DNA of 18,076 nt from Gemmatimonadota bacterium (lineage in GTDB: Bacteria > JBHIER01 > G020348925). This document shows, piece after piece, positions 1 to 8,252 of this stretch. Position 1 is the stretch's first letter. Every line of letters starts with the position of its first letter. The stretch spans positions 2,642,660 to 2,660,735 of the forward strand of contig CP070758.1 of NCBI GenBank assembly GCA_020348925.1, written 5' to 3'. Below the pieces are notes generated by a model. That model saw only the letters and a list, made by a program, of their open reading frames with translations. It did not search any database and was not told the DNA's origin. Both the position numbers and the translations under genes were made by a program.

Positions 1-1112
1 ATATTGCTCATGATGGTTTGCCGCATGTTCTGAGTGTTGATGGCTTCGAAGCCGAAGCCGAAGTAAACGACTTTGTAGGTTCCCGTTTCCGCCCGGACGG
101 CCCCGCAGCGTGTTTCGTCATACTTGAAGACCTCTCTCGCCGGCCCGAGGGGAGAGACAACGCTGGGAGAGGTCTGGTTGTCCGCTCCGTCTTCTCCGGC
201 GATCTCAATGTCCAATCCGTGGGAGAGAGCATCCCCGGTCAGACCGGAGAGGGAAAAATCGTCAGAGGAATTCACCTCGTACGCTGCGCGGAGGTAATTT
301 CGATAAAAGTCGCACGCCGCCTCGCCGAAATCAGGACTGGCGGGATCGCACAGCGACCAGCCGATGTCCTGGCCGCTGATAAAGAGGTTTCCGCCTCCGT
401 CCAGATAAGTCGAGAGGGCGCTTATGTCGGATGGGCTTAAAGCCGGCGAGGCTTCGCCGGTCGCCCAGATTACGGTCTCAAAGAAGTTGAGATCCACAGA
501 GGCCACCTCTTTGCAGCAGCGGATCCATGTTCCGAAGGTTACGTCTCCGGTGAGAGCCTCTTCATAGAATTGTTCGTAATTTTCCTCCCCATCGTCATCG
601 ACTATGAGAACGTCCGTACCGGCAGTGATGCCCACGAGTGTCACGGATTTTGTGAGGCTCGGGTTCGCATTTGACTGGACGGTCAGCGTGACCGAGCCTC
701 CCCCGTCTCTATCCTGGGGGTAGATATAGGCCGAGAATGAATCTTTCTCCGCGGCATGGAGAGTGAGCTGGAAGGTGTCGACATCAGGCCTCAGACAGAA
801 ACCGTCCTCGCCTCCGATACACATGGCCGAATACCATCCGGATGGGAGGTTTTCAATTCTGAGAAGGTCGTACGTATCCGTTTCATCACCGAGGTTTACT
901 ATCTCTGCGTGCAACTTGATTTCACCGGTTCCCAAGGCCTGTATTTTAATCGGGTCCAGGGATAGGAAATCGAAATCCACGGATGCTGTCCTGTTGAAGG
1001 CATCATCCTTATTATCCGAATTATCCGGGCGTCCCCACGTTCCTGCAGTTATTGTGGCAAGGGCCAATGTTATCAACAAGGTATATCTCATTGCGTTTTG
1101 TAAACGTTGCAT
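1..1112 (-). CDS. Secreted multidomain protein, 3' end beyond window
   Basis: The minus-strand frame stays open from an ATG at 1112 to the window edge (370 codons, no stop), so the C-terminus is missing. The start is supported by AGAGGAG about 8 nt upstream; a second in-frame ATG lies at 1091. Residues 1-25 form a signal peptide: basic residues, then a hydrophobic stretch (about 11-23) ending in small residues. Residues about 45-160 look like a beta-sandwich of the kind found in secreted proteins (NLGDETDTY, NLPSGWY). From about 168 comes a region starting DVLIVDDDGEENYEQ, followed by YLDGGGNLFISGQDIGWSL (236-254). This resembles the Rossmann/amidotransferase-like segment of large secreted proteins that often end in FlgD-like or sorting domains; that end cannot be seen here. 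It lies 38 bp behind the lipoprotein gene and is probably co-transcribed. No enzymatic role can be assigned. Confidence 0.8.
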   Translation of the reverse strand, partial: MQRLQNAMRYTLLITLALATITAGTWGRPDNSDNKDDAFNRTASVDFDFLSLDPIKIQALGTGEIKLHAEIVNLGDETDTYDLLRIENLPSGWYSAMCIGGEDGFCLRPDVDTFQLTLHAAEKDSFSAYIYPQDRDGGGSVTLTVQSNANPSLTKSVTLVGITAGTDVLIVDDDGEENYEQFYEEALTGDVTFGTWIRCCKEVASVDLNFFETVIWATGEASPALSPSDISALSTYLDGGGNLFISGQDIGWSLCDPASPDFGEAACDFYRNYLRAAYEVNSSDDFSLSGLTGDALSHGLDIEIAGEDGADNQTSPSVVSPLGPAREVFKYDETRCGAVRAETGTYKVVYFGFGFEAINTQNMRQTIMSN

Positions 1113-1150
1113 TGAGGCGTCTCCTCTCTTTCTGTGGTTGCGTTTTTTTC

Positions 1151-2359
1151 TCATCGAATAGGATCGGAAGCGGCTTGAAGAATCTCTCGCGTATCGTTAT
1201 CCTGGACAAAGACAACGATGTGTAAATGGTCGGGATTCCAGCTAAAGTCAATCGTATAGTCCCGAGTCAACTGTACGTTCGTTTCCGGTAAAAGGGTGAT
1301 CGGCTCGCCTGTCGGGTCGGGAAGCATGTCCCTCATGACCTGGTGAAAAATGCTTTTTCCGTTGGGCGCCTCAAATTCTATCCCGGATTCGGTGATGACG
1401 AAGTGTGCCCGGAGCGCCCTGCCGGAGAGATCCGCACATGATACGATGGAGGCCGTCGCATTTCCCTGAAGGCCGTTGGTGGTATTTGAGATAGTAATGT
1501 CTATTTCGGTTTCCCTCTTCATCCTGTCCTCAAGGATGGTCTCCCAGACGTTGTGATCGCGACCGGCGTCGATGGAGCCGTCAAGAAAGAGGTGGGGAGC
1601 GAAGAGATTGTCGTAATAGTCATTCCGGGCGGCGTTCTCCACAGTGTTATCCAGATAGAACGGGTCATCACCCGGGGGCGGCCACCAGACGTGGTACCGG
1701 ATGACAATGAAGGATCCAGAGTAACGTTCGCTGAGTGAGTCCAAAACAAGACTCGACGGAAAACACGGCTCGCACGTCGTGCTGGTGAAATCCTCGCCCA
1801 GAACGACGTGTTGTGCGTTTAAAAGGGAGAAGATCGCTTGAACCGTTTCATTTTCCAGCACCTGAACGGACAGAGACTCCGGACAACTTTTGTGCCCCTG
1901 AAGCTCAATGTGTACTGAATAGATACCCACTAGCACATTCGAAAGTGTATCAGGGGTCGTTCTTCCGGTACTGGTACCGTCCAGGAAGATGGCCGCTCCC
2001 ATCGGACTTGAAACGACGGCGATGGCGCCTTCCTTGGCCGTGACAAAAAGAAGGAATTCGACCGGGATTATATTATTTTCAAGAACTTCGACCGCATGTG
2101 AACCTGGGGAGCTTTCGTATCCTGACAGGACAACAGATACCGTATATGTACCAACAGGTATATGAAAGAGGGTATCAGGCGTGGTCCGTCCGGTGTCCAG
2201 GCCGTCAAGAAAAATGCGGGCGCCGATGGGGTCTGTCATGACGGCAATTGCACCCTCGCTCGTCATCTCCAGTGGAGGATCTTTCTGCCCGCAGGAGAAA
2301 AAAAGCAGAATGAAGCCTAAGAAGTAAAGAACCGAAAGCTTTTCTGAAAAGGATGTCAT
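1151..2359 (-). CDS. Lipoprotein with two PEGA domains and Omp28/thioredoxin-like domain
   Basis: This 402-aa protein begins with a type II signal peptide. The hydrophobic stretch ends in a lipobox with Cys23 (LLFFSC), followed by Gly-Gln, so there is no inner-membrane retention Asp at +2 and an outer-membrane location is likely. Two PEGA-type repeats follow (about 35-103 and 110-178). Both carry the core GRTTPDTL and end with a VLEN strand; PEGA domains are surface or peptidoglycan-associated beta modules. From about 183 a thioredoxin-fold segment resembles the Omp28 family: LGEDFTSTTCEPCFPSS with a CxxC at Cys196/Cys199, then a YHVWWPPPGDDPFY stretch and a loop PHLFLDG like the cis-Pro region of thioredoxins. 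The start ATG has GGGTGGGA just upstream. A promoter candidate lies about 190 bp upstream. It may be a surface-exposed redox or binding protein; the substrate is unknown. Confidence 0.85.
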   Translation of the reverse strand: MTSFSEKLSVLYFLGFILLFFSCGQKDPPLEMTSEGAIAVMTDPIGARIFLDGLDTGRTTPDTLFHIPVGTYTVSVVLSGYESSPGSHAVEVLENNIIPVEFLLFVTAKEGAIAVVSSPMGAAIFLDGTSTGRTTPDTLSNVLVGIYSVHIELQGHKSCPESLSVQVLENETVQAIFSLLNAQHVVLGEDFTSTTCEPCFPSSLVLDSLSERYSGSFIVIRYHVWWPPPGDDPFYLDNTVENAARNDYYDNLFAPHLFLDGSIDAGRDHNVWETILEDRMKRETEIDITISNTTNGLQGNATASIVSCADLSGRALRAHFVITESGIEFEAPNGKSIFHQVMRDMLPDPTGEPITLLPETNVQLTRDYTIDFSWNPDHLHIVVFVQDNDTREILQAASDPIR

Positions 2360-2545
2360 TCATCCCACCCTTTCAAGGACATAAACCTGAAATGTCGCGG
2401 AAAATACTGAGGTTTGAGAGCAAATCTTTGATCCCGTCCGTGTTCGATTCGTCGCGTTCTCTTTGCTTATTGGTGCGATTTGTCCCTAACTATCTGAAGT
2501 GAATGGTACATATGCCCCTTCTCCCAATCAGCATCTGCTTTGAAA

Positions 2546-2572
2546 TCTATAATAACCTCCCGGGTTTGTCAA
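2546..2572 (-). promoter_or_regulatory. Sigma-70-type promoter candidate for lipoprotein gene
   Basis: On the minus strand a perfect TTGACA (2567-2572) is followed after 15 bp by TATAGA (2546-2551); a 17-bp spacing would use the poorer TAGATT. It would give a leader of roughly 180 nt before the lipoprotein ATG at 2359. No known riboswitch is recognised in that leader. Confidence 0.4.
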
Positions 2573-2615
2573 GTATTTAAAAATTGTGGGAGGGGTCTGT
2601 ATGATTCCATGTTCT

Positions 2616-2639
2616 GAGGTGAGCCCAGCTCAGCTCCTC
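2616..2639 (-). terminator. Hairpin just after the activase gene
   Basis: Starting 7 bp beyond the stop of the 1411-aa gene, the minus strand can fold GAGG-(AGC bulge)-TGAGC-TGG-GCTCA-CCTC, a 9-bp stem with a three-base loop. No U-tract follows directly, so it may be an mRNA 3'-end hairpin rather than a full intrinsic terminator. Confidence 0.35.
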
Positions 2640-2646
2640 CGTGTCT

Positions 2647-5600
2647 CTATTCTTTTTTTCTCTGATGGAATTGTGTCACTTGGTGCATGAAGGCTTCAAG
2701 CCGCGTTAAGGATTGGGTTTCCTCTTGGCCGTCGTACGCCAGATTTAACCAGGGGACGTTGTCGTAGTCCTCCCGAAACCTTTTGGAAATGGCTATGACC
2801 ACCATACCCGGCATGCACGTAAAGGGCATGACGTTGACGATGCCCGAGAGCCCCTTTTTGACGTAATCGGCAGCTTTCCCGATACTCAGGATCGCCTCCC
2901 CCCCGAAGGTGTGATGCATATATCGAGCACTGTTGCCCAGGACCTCGGAGGTCGGGGGTTCATGAATGTTGAGAAGCATATCCTTGAAAGGTTTCGAGAT
3001 GGTGTGCTCGTCGTACCGCTGGACCCGATCCTTGATCCAGCCCTTGACAAAATCTGTGTAGACTCCGTAGGCCAGACTGTCTTCCTTGAAACGGTGATTG
3101 GTGTACAGAACCCACTCGGAGATCGGGGCCACCCAGGCTTCACCGCCCAGGCTTTCGATCTTGGTCACGACGTCGTTATTGCTGAAACGGTTGGACCGAA
3201 TGAAGATCTCCCCGACAACGCCCACGATCGGTTTGCGCGTCTTCTTGTCGACGGGGATTTTTTGAAAGCGCTCCTTGATCTGCCCAAGAACCCCCGCAAG
3301 ATTTCCGTTGGTGCCGGCGAGCTCGTCCTCGATGAGCTTGAGGCACTTTTTGTACACCTTCTCGGTCTCACCCCTATTTATTTCGTAGGGACGCGTCTCC
3401 CACAGAAGTTTCTGGAGAAGGTCGACGGCCACAATTCCCCTCCAGGCCCGGCGCTGAAAACCGTTTCCCAAATCGCCGAATTCGCTGTAGGAATTCCTAG
3501 AGCTCGGGGAAATGATGGGTATATCCGGATATCCCAGCTCACCAAGAATGATGCGATCCATTCGGTTGTATTGGCCGAAGCGGCAGGGCCCACTGGCCGA
3601 GGGCATGAGAAAAGCCGTTCGGTTCGGATCGAAGCTCGGTTCCTGGACCTTTTTCACAATATCACCAGTGGTTACGATAAAAGGGAAGCATTCCTTCCCT
3701 GAGGCGTGTTCTCTTCCCAGCCGTACGGTCTCGTCATCCGATTCCGGAAGCACTTCCGAATCCAGACCGTAGTGGCGGAGGGCAGCACTGATGGCGTATG
3801 CATGGTCGGACATGTGAGGAACGAAAATGGTTCTGCTGGCCAGTCCTTTGGCCGAGGGCGTGGCTTCGTGCCATTCCCTGCTGGAGATCTCCCGCTGATC
3901 CTCGTTCTCAAGACTGTCGAAAAAGGCCTCGCATCGTGTGATGGTTCCCGCATCGGCGCTGTGCTCGTCGATCTCCAACTGCAGATAGGGCTTTCCAGTC
4001 ATAATTGCTCGGACGTAGTGCTCGATAAAGGAGTCCGGCCCGCACTTGAAGTTGGAGATGTATATGACATGCAGTCTCGGGTCACTTCTCACGATCTCGG
4101 CAGCGCTGAGTATTCTCTGCCCGTACTTCCAATACATGTTCGGAAACTCGGTGGAAATATCCTGGTCTTCCAGAGAAAGGAAATCCATGGGAATGGCCAG
4201 CACCCCCATATCCTTCAATTTCTTCGGAAGGTCGAGATTGATCCCGGGATCGCAACCGTTGTAGGGCCGACTTATAATGACGACGGCGCGTTGATCCGGC
4301 GACAGACCCTTCATGACCTCGCGGCCGCGGCGTCGAAGATTCTCATAAAAGGTGCTTTGGGCGTCCTTGGCGATTCGAAGGGCACTTTTCACATCAGCGG
4401 CTGTTCTCCCCAAGCTCTTACCCAAACGAACCAGGGTCTGCTCAATGTGTTTTTCCCCTCGCTGAAACAGAATCGGCGGTGTCAAAAGTTGCGGGCCAGC
4501 CCCATCAAAGCGTATGGCCGAATGTATCGTGTACGGCAGGGCCTGGACGAGAGGGCAGACGTAATTCTGCGATATATTCGGGTTTGAGCGGGCCATATTT
4601 ATGATGCTCGGCAGGAAGATGTAATCGACACCCTTTTCGAAAAGATCCATAATGTGGCCGTAAACGATCTTTACGGGAAAACAAGTGTCCGCCACATCGT
4701 TTTCAACCGAGCTGTGGATGAGCTGGCGGTTGGTGGTCTCCGACAGGACGACCTCGAAGCCCAGTTCCGAGAAGAAGGCCTTCCACAGAGGATAGAGTTC
4801 ATAAAAATGGAGCACCCGCGGCATGCCGACCCGCTGCCGCTGAGGACCGGAAGATGTTGATGTGGGGAGGGATTGTCCCTCATAAGATGTCAGGAGAAGA
4901 TGCTCCCTCTCTCCAAAGAGATCGGGCAGATCCGCGCCCCTCCCTTTGGCCTCATCCACCTCGTAACGCTCGCAGCGGGGTCCGTAGAAGAGGGGCCTCT
5001 CGTTTTCGAAGACGACTTTTCTGACGTCACACCTGTTCTCACATTTTTTACATTCAAAGGAGGTGGTGGTGTACTTTCTGTGACTCAGATCGAATCCCTT
5101 GAAGCGGCTCGGTCCCTCGATCTTGGCCTTCATGGCCAGGATGGCCACTCCGATAGCACCGGTAACATCGTGGTGCGGTGGCACGGTGATGCGTTTCCCC
5201 AGCACCTTTTCGAAGGCGGCCACCACGGCACTATTCCAGGCCACTGCACCCTGGAAGAAAATTTTGTTCCCGATACGCTTCTCCCCGACCACTTTATTCA
5301 GGTAATTGTAGACGATGGAGTATCCCAAACCCGCAACCAGGTCCTCCTTTTCGGCCCCCTTCTGTTGATACGAGACGAGATCCGATTCCATAAAGACGGT
5401 GCATCTGTCGCCGAAACGACCCGGGGTTTTGGCCTGTAAAGCCAGGTCACCGAATTCGCCGACGATGTTGATGTCCAGCCGCTCCGCCTGTTCCTCGAGA
5501 AAGGAGCCGGTGCCGGCGGCACAGACTTTATTCATTTCGAAGTCGACGACGATACCGTTGTCGATGCTGATGTACTTCGAATCCTGACCTCCTATTTCGA

Positions 5601-6882
5601 AAATGGTGTCCACGTCCGGATCAAAGTGTATGGCGGCCGTGGCCTGGGCTGTGATCTCATTTCTGACCACATCCGCCCCGACGTAGTCTCCCGAGAGGTA
5701 GCGCCCCGAACCGGTCGTGCCCACTCCGCAAACAGTGACTCGATCTCCCAGTTCCCGTCCCACTTCCTCCAGGCCTCGACAGACTGCCAGGAGAGGACGA
5801 CCCGCCGTTCGCAGATATCGACGGGCCAGGACATTTTTCTCCTTGTCCAGAACGACCACGTTGGTGCTCAGGGAACCGATGTCTATGCCGACATAGGCCT
5901 CAGTTTTTTTCGCGCCGCCCTTCAGAGGGTGCAGCTTCGTCTGAACCTGCTCGTTGGCCAGTTCGTAGTCAAGGCTGAGCTTTTCGAGCCCTTCCGGTGG
6001 TGTCTGTTTCACCTTCAGGTGCGATCTTAAGGCGTCGAGGCCGGGCCACGGGGCCTGGATCGCAGTCTTACGCTCTCGCGCCACAAGGACCGCCCCGATA
6101 GCTCCCATGGAGGCAAAATGCTCGGGAATGATGAGCTCCCCGTCTTTGAGGTCGAGAACATCCCTGAAAGCCTTGACCACTCCGAGGTTCGCTGCCACCC
6201 CACCCTGAAAAGCAACCGGCTTTTTGAAGCTCTTGCCGCGACCGACGTTACTTTTGAAACTTCTGGCCACAGCGTAGCAGAGTCCCGCCACAATATCGTA
6301 ATCCGGCGTACCGATCTGCTGCAGGTGGATCATGTCCGACTTGGCGAAGACACTGCAGCGGCCGGCTATTCGAGGTGGTCTCTCCGATTTGAGCGCCAAT
6401 TGACCGAACTCCTCCTCAATGGACAATCCCATGCGGCTGGCCTGCTGGTCGAGGAAAGAACCGGTTCCCGCAGCACAGATGGCGTTCATGGCAAAATCCG
6501 TGAGTCGTGCTCCCCCATCTCCCGGCTCCTCTTCGAGAAGGAGCAGCTTCGAATCCTGCCCTCCCATCTCTATCACTGTCCGCACCTGGGGATAATAGAC
6601 TCCGACAGATCTCGCTTGAGCAACAATCTCGTTTACGAACTCAGCCCTGAGAAGATTTGCAAGTAACTCTCCACCCGATCCTGTAACGGCGACTAGTGAA
6701 ACCTGATGAGGGGAGAACCTGGTGAGGATATCCTCCATAACTCTCAGAACAGTCGGTAACGGTTGTCCTTTCGTTCTGTTGTAATGATCCTCGAGGATAG
6801 AATTCTTTTCATCGAAGATGACGATCTTTGCACTGACCGAACCGACATCAATACCTATAAAAATCTTTTTCTCCATAAACAT
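2647..6882 (-). CDS. Giant single-chain acyl-CoA dehydratase activase/reductase-like protein (two BcrA/HgdC ATPase modules plus COG3580/COG3581)
   Basis: This 1411-aa protein has two tandem BadF/BadG/BcrA/BcrD-type ASKHA ATPase modules. Module 1 (about 6-270) has IGIDVGS, GGQDSK (108-112), CAAGTGSFL with Cys136, and RCSVF with Cys176. Module 2 (about 328-585) repeats these as VGIDIGS, GGQDSK, Cys454 and Cys494. In HgdC-type activases two equivalent Cys from each subunit hold one [4Fe-4S] cluster at a dimer interface. Next comes a CxxCxxxC motif (Cys611, 614, 618; Cys637 nearby). The rest (about 685-1411) is DUF2229/HgdB-like, with ADTCFP, NGCDPG, KCGPDSFIEHY, GKECFPF, GPCRFGQYN and MPFTCMPGM. 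The family uses ATP hydrolysis to push single electrons to very low potential; here donor and acceptor parts are fused. The physiological substrate is not known. The start at 6882 has only a weak GAG upstream; a second ATG lies at 6876. The upstream gap holds paired direct repeats. Confidence 0.9.
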   Translation of the reverse strand: MFMEKKIFIGIDVGSVSAKIVIFDEKNSILEDHYNRTKGQPLPTVLRVMEDILTRFSPHQVSLVAVTGSGGELLANLLRAEFVNEIVAQARSVGVYYPQVRTVIEMGGQDSKLLLLEEEPGDGGARLTDFAMNAICAAGTGSFLDQQASRMGLSIEEEFGQLALKSERPPRIAGRCSVFAKSDMIHLQQIGTPDYDIVAGLCYAVARSFKSNVGRGKSFKKPVAFQGGVAANLGVVKAFRDVLDLKDGELIIPEHFASMGAIGAVLVARERKTAIQAPWPGLDALRSHLKVKQTPPEGLEKLSLDYELANEQVQTKLHPLKGGAKKTEAYVGIDIGSLSTNVVVLDKEKNVLARRYLRTAGRPLLAVCRGLEEVGRELGDRVTVCGVGTTGSGRYLSGDYVGADVVRNEITAQATAAIHFDPDVDTIFEIGGQDSKYISIDNGIVVDFEMNKVCAAGTGSFLEEQAERLDINIVGEFGDLALQAKTPGRFGDRCTVFMESDLVSYQQKGAEKEDLVAGLGYSIVYNYLNKVVGEKRIGNKIFFQGAVAWNSAVVAAFEKVLGKRITVPPHHDVTGAIGVAILAMKAKIEGPSRFKGFDLSHRKYTTTSFECKKCENRCDVRKVVFENERPLFYGPRCERYEVDEAKGRGADLPDLFGEREHLLLTSYEGQSLPTSTSSGPQRQRVGMPRVLHFYELYPLWKAFFSELGFEVVLSETTNRQLIHSSVENDVADTCFPVKIVYGHIMDLFEKGVDYIFLPSIINMARSNPNISQNYVCPLVQALPYTIHSAIRFDGAGPQLLTPPILFQRGEKHIEQTLVRLGKSLGRTAADVKSALRIAKDAQSTFYENLRRRGREVMKGLSPDQRAVVIISRPYNGCDPGINLDLPKKLKDMGVLAIPMDFLSLEDQDISTEFPNMYWKYGQRILSAAEIVRSDPRLHVIYISNFKCGPDSFIEHYVRAIMTGKPYLQLEIDEHSADAGTITRCEAFFDSLENEDQREISSREWHEATPSAKGLASRTIFVPHMSDHAYAISAALRHYGLDSEVLPESDDETVRLGREHASGKECFPFIVTTGDIVKKVQEPSFDPNRTAFLMPSASGPCRFGQYNRMDRIILGELGYPDIPIISPSSRNSYSEFGDLGNGFQRRAWRGIVAVDLLQKLLWETRPYEINRGETEKVYKKCLKLIEDELAGTNGNLAGVLGQIKERFQKIPVDKKTRKPIVGVVGEIFIRSNRFSNNDVVTKIESLGGEAWVAPISEWVLYTNHRFKEDSLAYGVYTDFVKGWIKDRVQRYDEHTISKPFKDMLLNIHEPPTSEVLGNSARYMHHTFGGEAILSIGKAADYVKKGLSGIVNVMPFTCMPGMVVIAISKRFREDYDNVPWLNLAYDGQEETQSLTRLEAFMHQVTQFHQRKKE

Positions 6883-7028
6883 TTTCTACTCAAAAGTAAT
6901 TTTTCGGCAGGCATGAAGGTGGGCACTGCACACTTCTCGAAAAAAGAGCATGTCCCCCATCCTCAGTGACAAGACCGGGGCACATCACCTGTCCGACTCT
7001 TCTCTGTCCGTGACCGATACATATGCGT

Positions 7029-7093
7029 ATATTACTTTTCCATATCCGTTTCCGTTGACGATAAACACTACATATTACTTTGCTCAATCCGTT
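7029..7093 (-). repeat. Paired 22-bp direct repeats upstream of the activase gene
   Basis: On the minus strand AACGGATTGAGCAAAGTAAT plus AT (7093 to 7072) and AACGGATATGGAAAAGTAAT plus AT (7050 to 7029) match at 18 of 22 positions. They share AACGGAT and AAAGTAATAT. They are 43 bp apart, close to four DNA turns, and end about 145 bp upstream of the activase ATG. The outer copy overlaps the perfect palindrome CCGTTAACGG (7089-7098). This looks like a tandem regulator-binding site. Confidence 0.45.
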
Positions 7094-7112
7094 AACGGCT
7101 AATATATTCATG

Positions 7113-7307
7113 CTACTCTGCCAAAGGGACTATGCACTCCACCGGGCATACACCCACACATTGTGGTCCGTCATCCATCCCTTCACACTCAGTACAGAGG
7201 GCAGTATCAATAATATATGTATCCTCACCTTCACTGATTGCGTTATTCGGGCACTCCGATTCGCACACACCGCAAGAAATGCATTCTTCTGTAATGGACA
7301 TAGCCAT
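7113..7307 (-). CDS. 2[4Fe-4S] ferredoxin, long-insert (YfhL/Alvin-like) type
   Basis: This 64-aa small acidic electron carrier has cluster I ligands Cys9, Cys12, Cys15 plus Cys54, and cluster II ligands Cys38, Cys41, Cys50 plus Cys19. Eight residues separate the second and third Cys of the second motif (CTEC-x8-CVGVC). This insertion is typical of the Allochromatium vinosum/YfhL type of ferredoxin, whose clusters have low and unequal potentials. The C-terminal extension seen in many of that type is short here. Cys58 is an extra cysteine. The start has an excellent GAGGAGG about 8 nt upstream, and a TTGACT-17-TATTTT promoter lies behind it, so expression can be independent of the AOR cluster. 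By position it could carry electrons between the AOR complex and the ATP-driven activase encoded next; this is inferred from context. Confidence 0.93.
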   Translation of the reverse strand: MAMSITEECISCGVCESECPNNAISEGEDTYIIDTALCTECEGMDDGPQCVGVCPVECIVPLAE

Positions 7308-7384
7308 TGTTCTGTCCTCCTCTCGTTGCTCGTTTCAATGGTGGTCCGTCACTGACACCCATACTCCGAAAAGAAAGTTCGGAA

Positions 7385-7413
7385 AAAATAGTTTTACTCA
7401 TGTATAAAGTCAA
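7385..7413 (-). promoter_or_regulatory. Promoter for the ferredoxin gene
   Basis: On the minus strand TTGACT (7408-7413) and TATTTT (7385-7390) are separated by exactly 17 bp, with AT-rich flanks, about 80 bp upstream of the ferredoxin ATG. It is the best sigma-70-like promoter in the window. Confidence 0.6.
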
Positions 7414-7418
7414 GGGTA

Positions 7419-7436
7419 AAAGGGTCAGATCCCTTT
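7419..7436 (-). terminator. Short hairpin between mobB and ferredoxin genes
   Basis: A perfect 6-bp inverted repeat, AAAGGG-ATCTGA-CCCTTT, lies 21 bp beyond the mobB stop and directly upstream of the ferredoxin promoter. Its T-rich edge (CCCTTTTACC) makes a weak terminator for the AOR operon possible, but the stem is short. Confidence 0.35.
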
Positions 7437-7457
7437 CGCTGGTGTTTCAAAATCCGA

Positions 7458-8159
7458 TCACTTTTCAATAGTCATCTCGATCGAGCCGGTGCGGAAACCT
7501 CGGAGTGATGAAAGCAGACCGATGATCGTATTCGAAATCATCCGTGCGATGAAAGGATTCAATGGCAGGATCTCGCCGTCAATTCTTAGATCGACCTCCC
7601 CTTGGAGAGAGGCACAATCTTCTACGGTTTTCTCTCCCATTACGATGGCTTTGGCCAGTTCGTAACACGTGTCGAAGCCACAAGCCCCGCAATCCAACCT
7701 TGGCAGCTTGAAGGATTTTTCAAGAACGAGATCAGCCAGCTCGTGGATGTCACTCACAAGAGGAACGGAGAGATCCTCGCCTGATCCGACGACACATATT
7801 TGAAGCCCATCAAAGAGATTTTTCGCCTCGGTCTCATCGCGCAGGCACACAATCTTGGGATATGTCTTTTCATCCTTGAAGCCCTCTATAACGGCGATGT
7901 CTGTCCTGAAGAATTTCAGGACTTCCTCTAATGGCATGACCTCCTGAAAAGAGATCACTGTTTCAGAATCGGACAGGGCAGCTCCCTGACCGGAACACTC
8001 GATCATCTTCGTGCTGTCCACATCAGCCGGGGTGAGGTTCGAATCGGAGTGCTTGATCACGGCCACGGTGAATCCTCTGCTCCGAAGTTCCTGGCACAAA
8101 TTGACTGCCAATGAGGTTTTGCCACTTTTTTTAAAACCGACAATTCCTATGACCTTCAT
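7458..8159 (-). CDS. mobB: MobB-like GTPase fused to an Fe-S domain
   Basis: This 233-aa protein has an N-terminal MobB domain (1-150) with a P-loop GFKKSGKTS (Gly8-Ser16), the motif VAVIKHSD and the Walker-B-like region DIAVIEGFKDE. MobB proteins bind GTP and assist insertion or modification of the molybdopterin-guanine dinucleotide cofactor. Residues 157-182 hold CxxCxxxxCx16C (Cys157, 160, 165, 182), the pattern of the four-cysteine Fe-S domain (PF04060) also seen in corrinoid Fe-S proteins. A further conserved-looking tail (about 190-233, with NPFIARMISNTIIG) follows. A clear RBS (AAGGAGA) precedes the ATG. The gap to the MoaD-like gene upstream is 93 bp. It is the last gene of the AOR cluster. 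AOR-family enzymes carry bis-pterin without the nucleotide, so the MobB role here may be delivery or quality control rather than guanylation. Confidence 0.88.
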   Translation of the reverse strand: MKVIGIVGFKKSGKTSLAVNLCQELRSRGFTVAVIKHSDSNLTPADVDSTKMIECSGQGAALSDSETVISFQEVMPLEEVLKFFRTDIAVIEGFKDEKTYPKIVCLRDETEAKNLFDGLQICVVGSGEDLSVPLVSDIHELADLVLEKSFKLPRLDCGACGFDTCYELAKAIVMGEKTVEDCASLQGEVDLRIDGEILPLNPFIARMISNTIIGLLSSLRGFRTGSIEMTIEK

Positions 8160-8190
8160 TCTGCTTCTCCTTATCTAAGGTGAAAAAGCG

Positions 8191-8212
8191 CGAGGCGTTC
8201 TTTGGGTCCTCG
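8191..8212 (-). other. Weak hairpin with T-run between moaD-like and mobB genes
   Basis: On the minus strand CGAGG-12 nt-CCTCG is followed by CGC and then five T. The stem is only 5 bp with a 12-nt loop, so it could at most act as a leaky attenuator that lowers mobB expression relative to the upstream genes. Confidence 0.2.
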
Positions 8213-8252
8213 ATCCAAGGGGAAATGCTTTCTGTTCCATATGGGAGGAATA

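Noticed and set aside
2911-4587. Two plus-strand frames of 263 and 293 codons opposite the activase gene
   Set aside because: Both lie wholly within the conserved 1411-aa coding region on the other strand and show no domain or RBS.
2647-6882. Reading the giant protein as a subunit of class I benzoyl-CoA reductase
   Set aside because: BcrA/BcrD-like modules are present, but the C-terminal half is of the COG3580/COG3581 type, and no BcrB/BcrC genes are nearby.
6890-7111. 73-codon minus-strand frame between ferredoxin and activase
   Set aside because: No RBS, no family-like sequence, and it is made of the direct-repeat region; better read as regulatory DNA.
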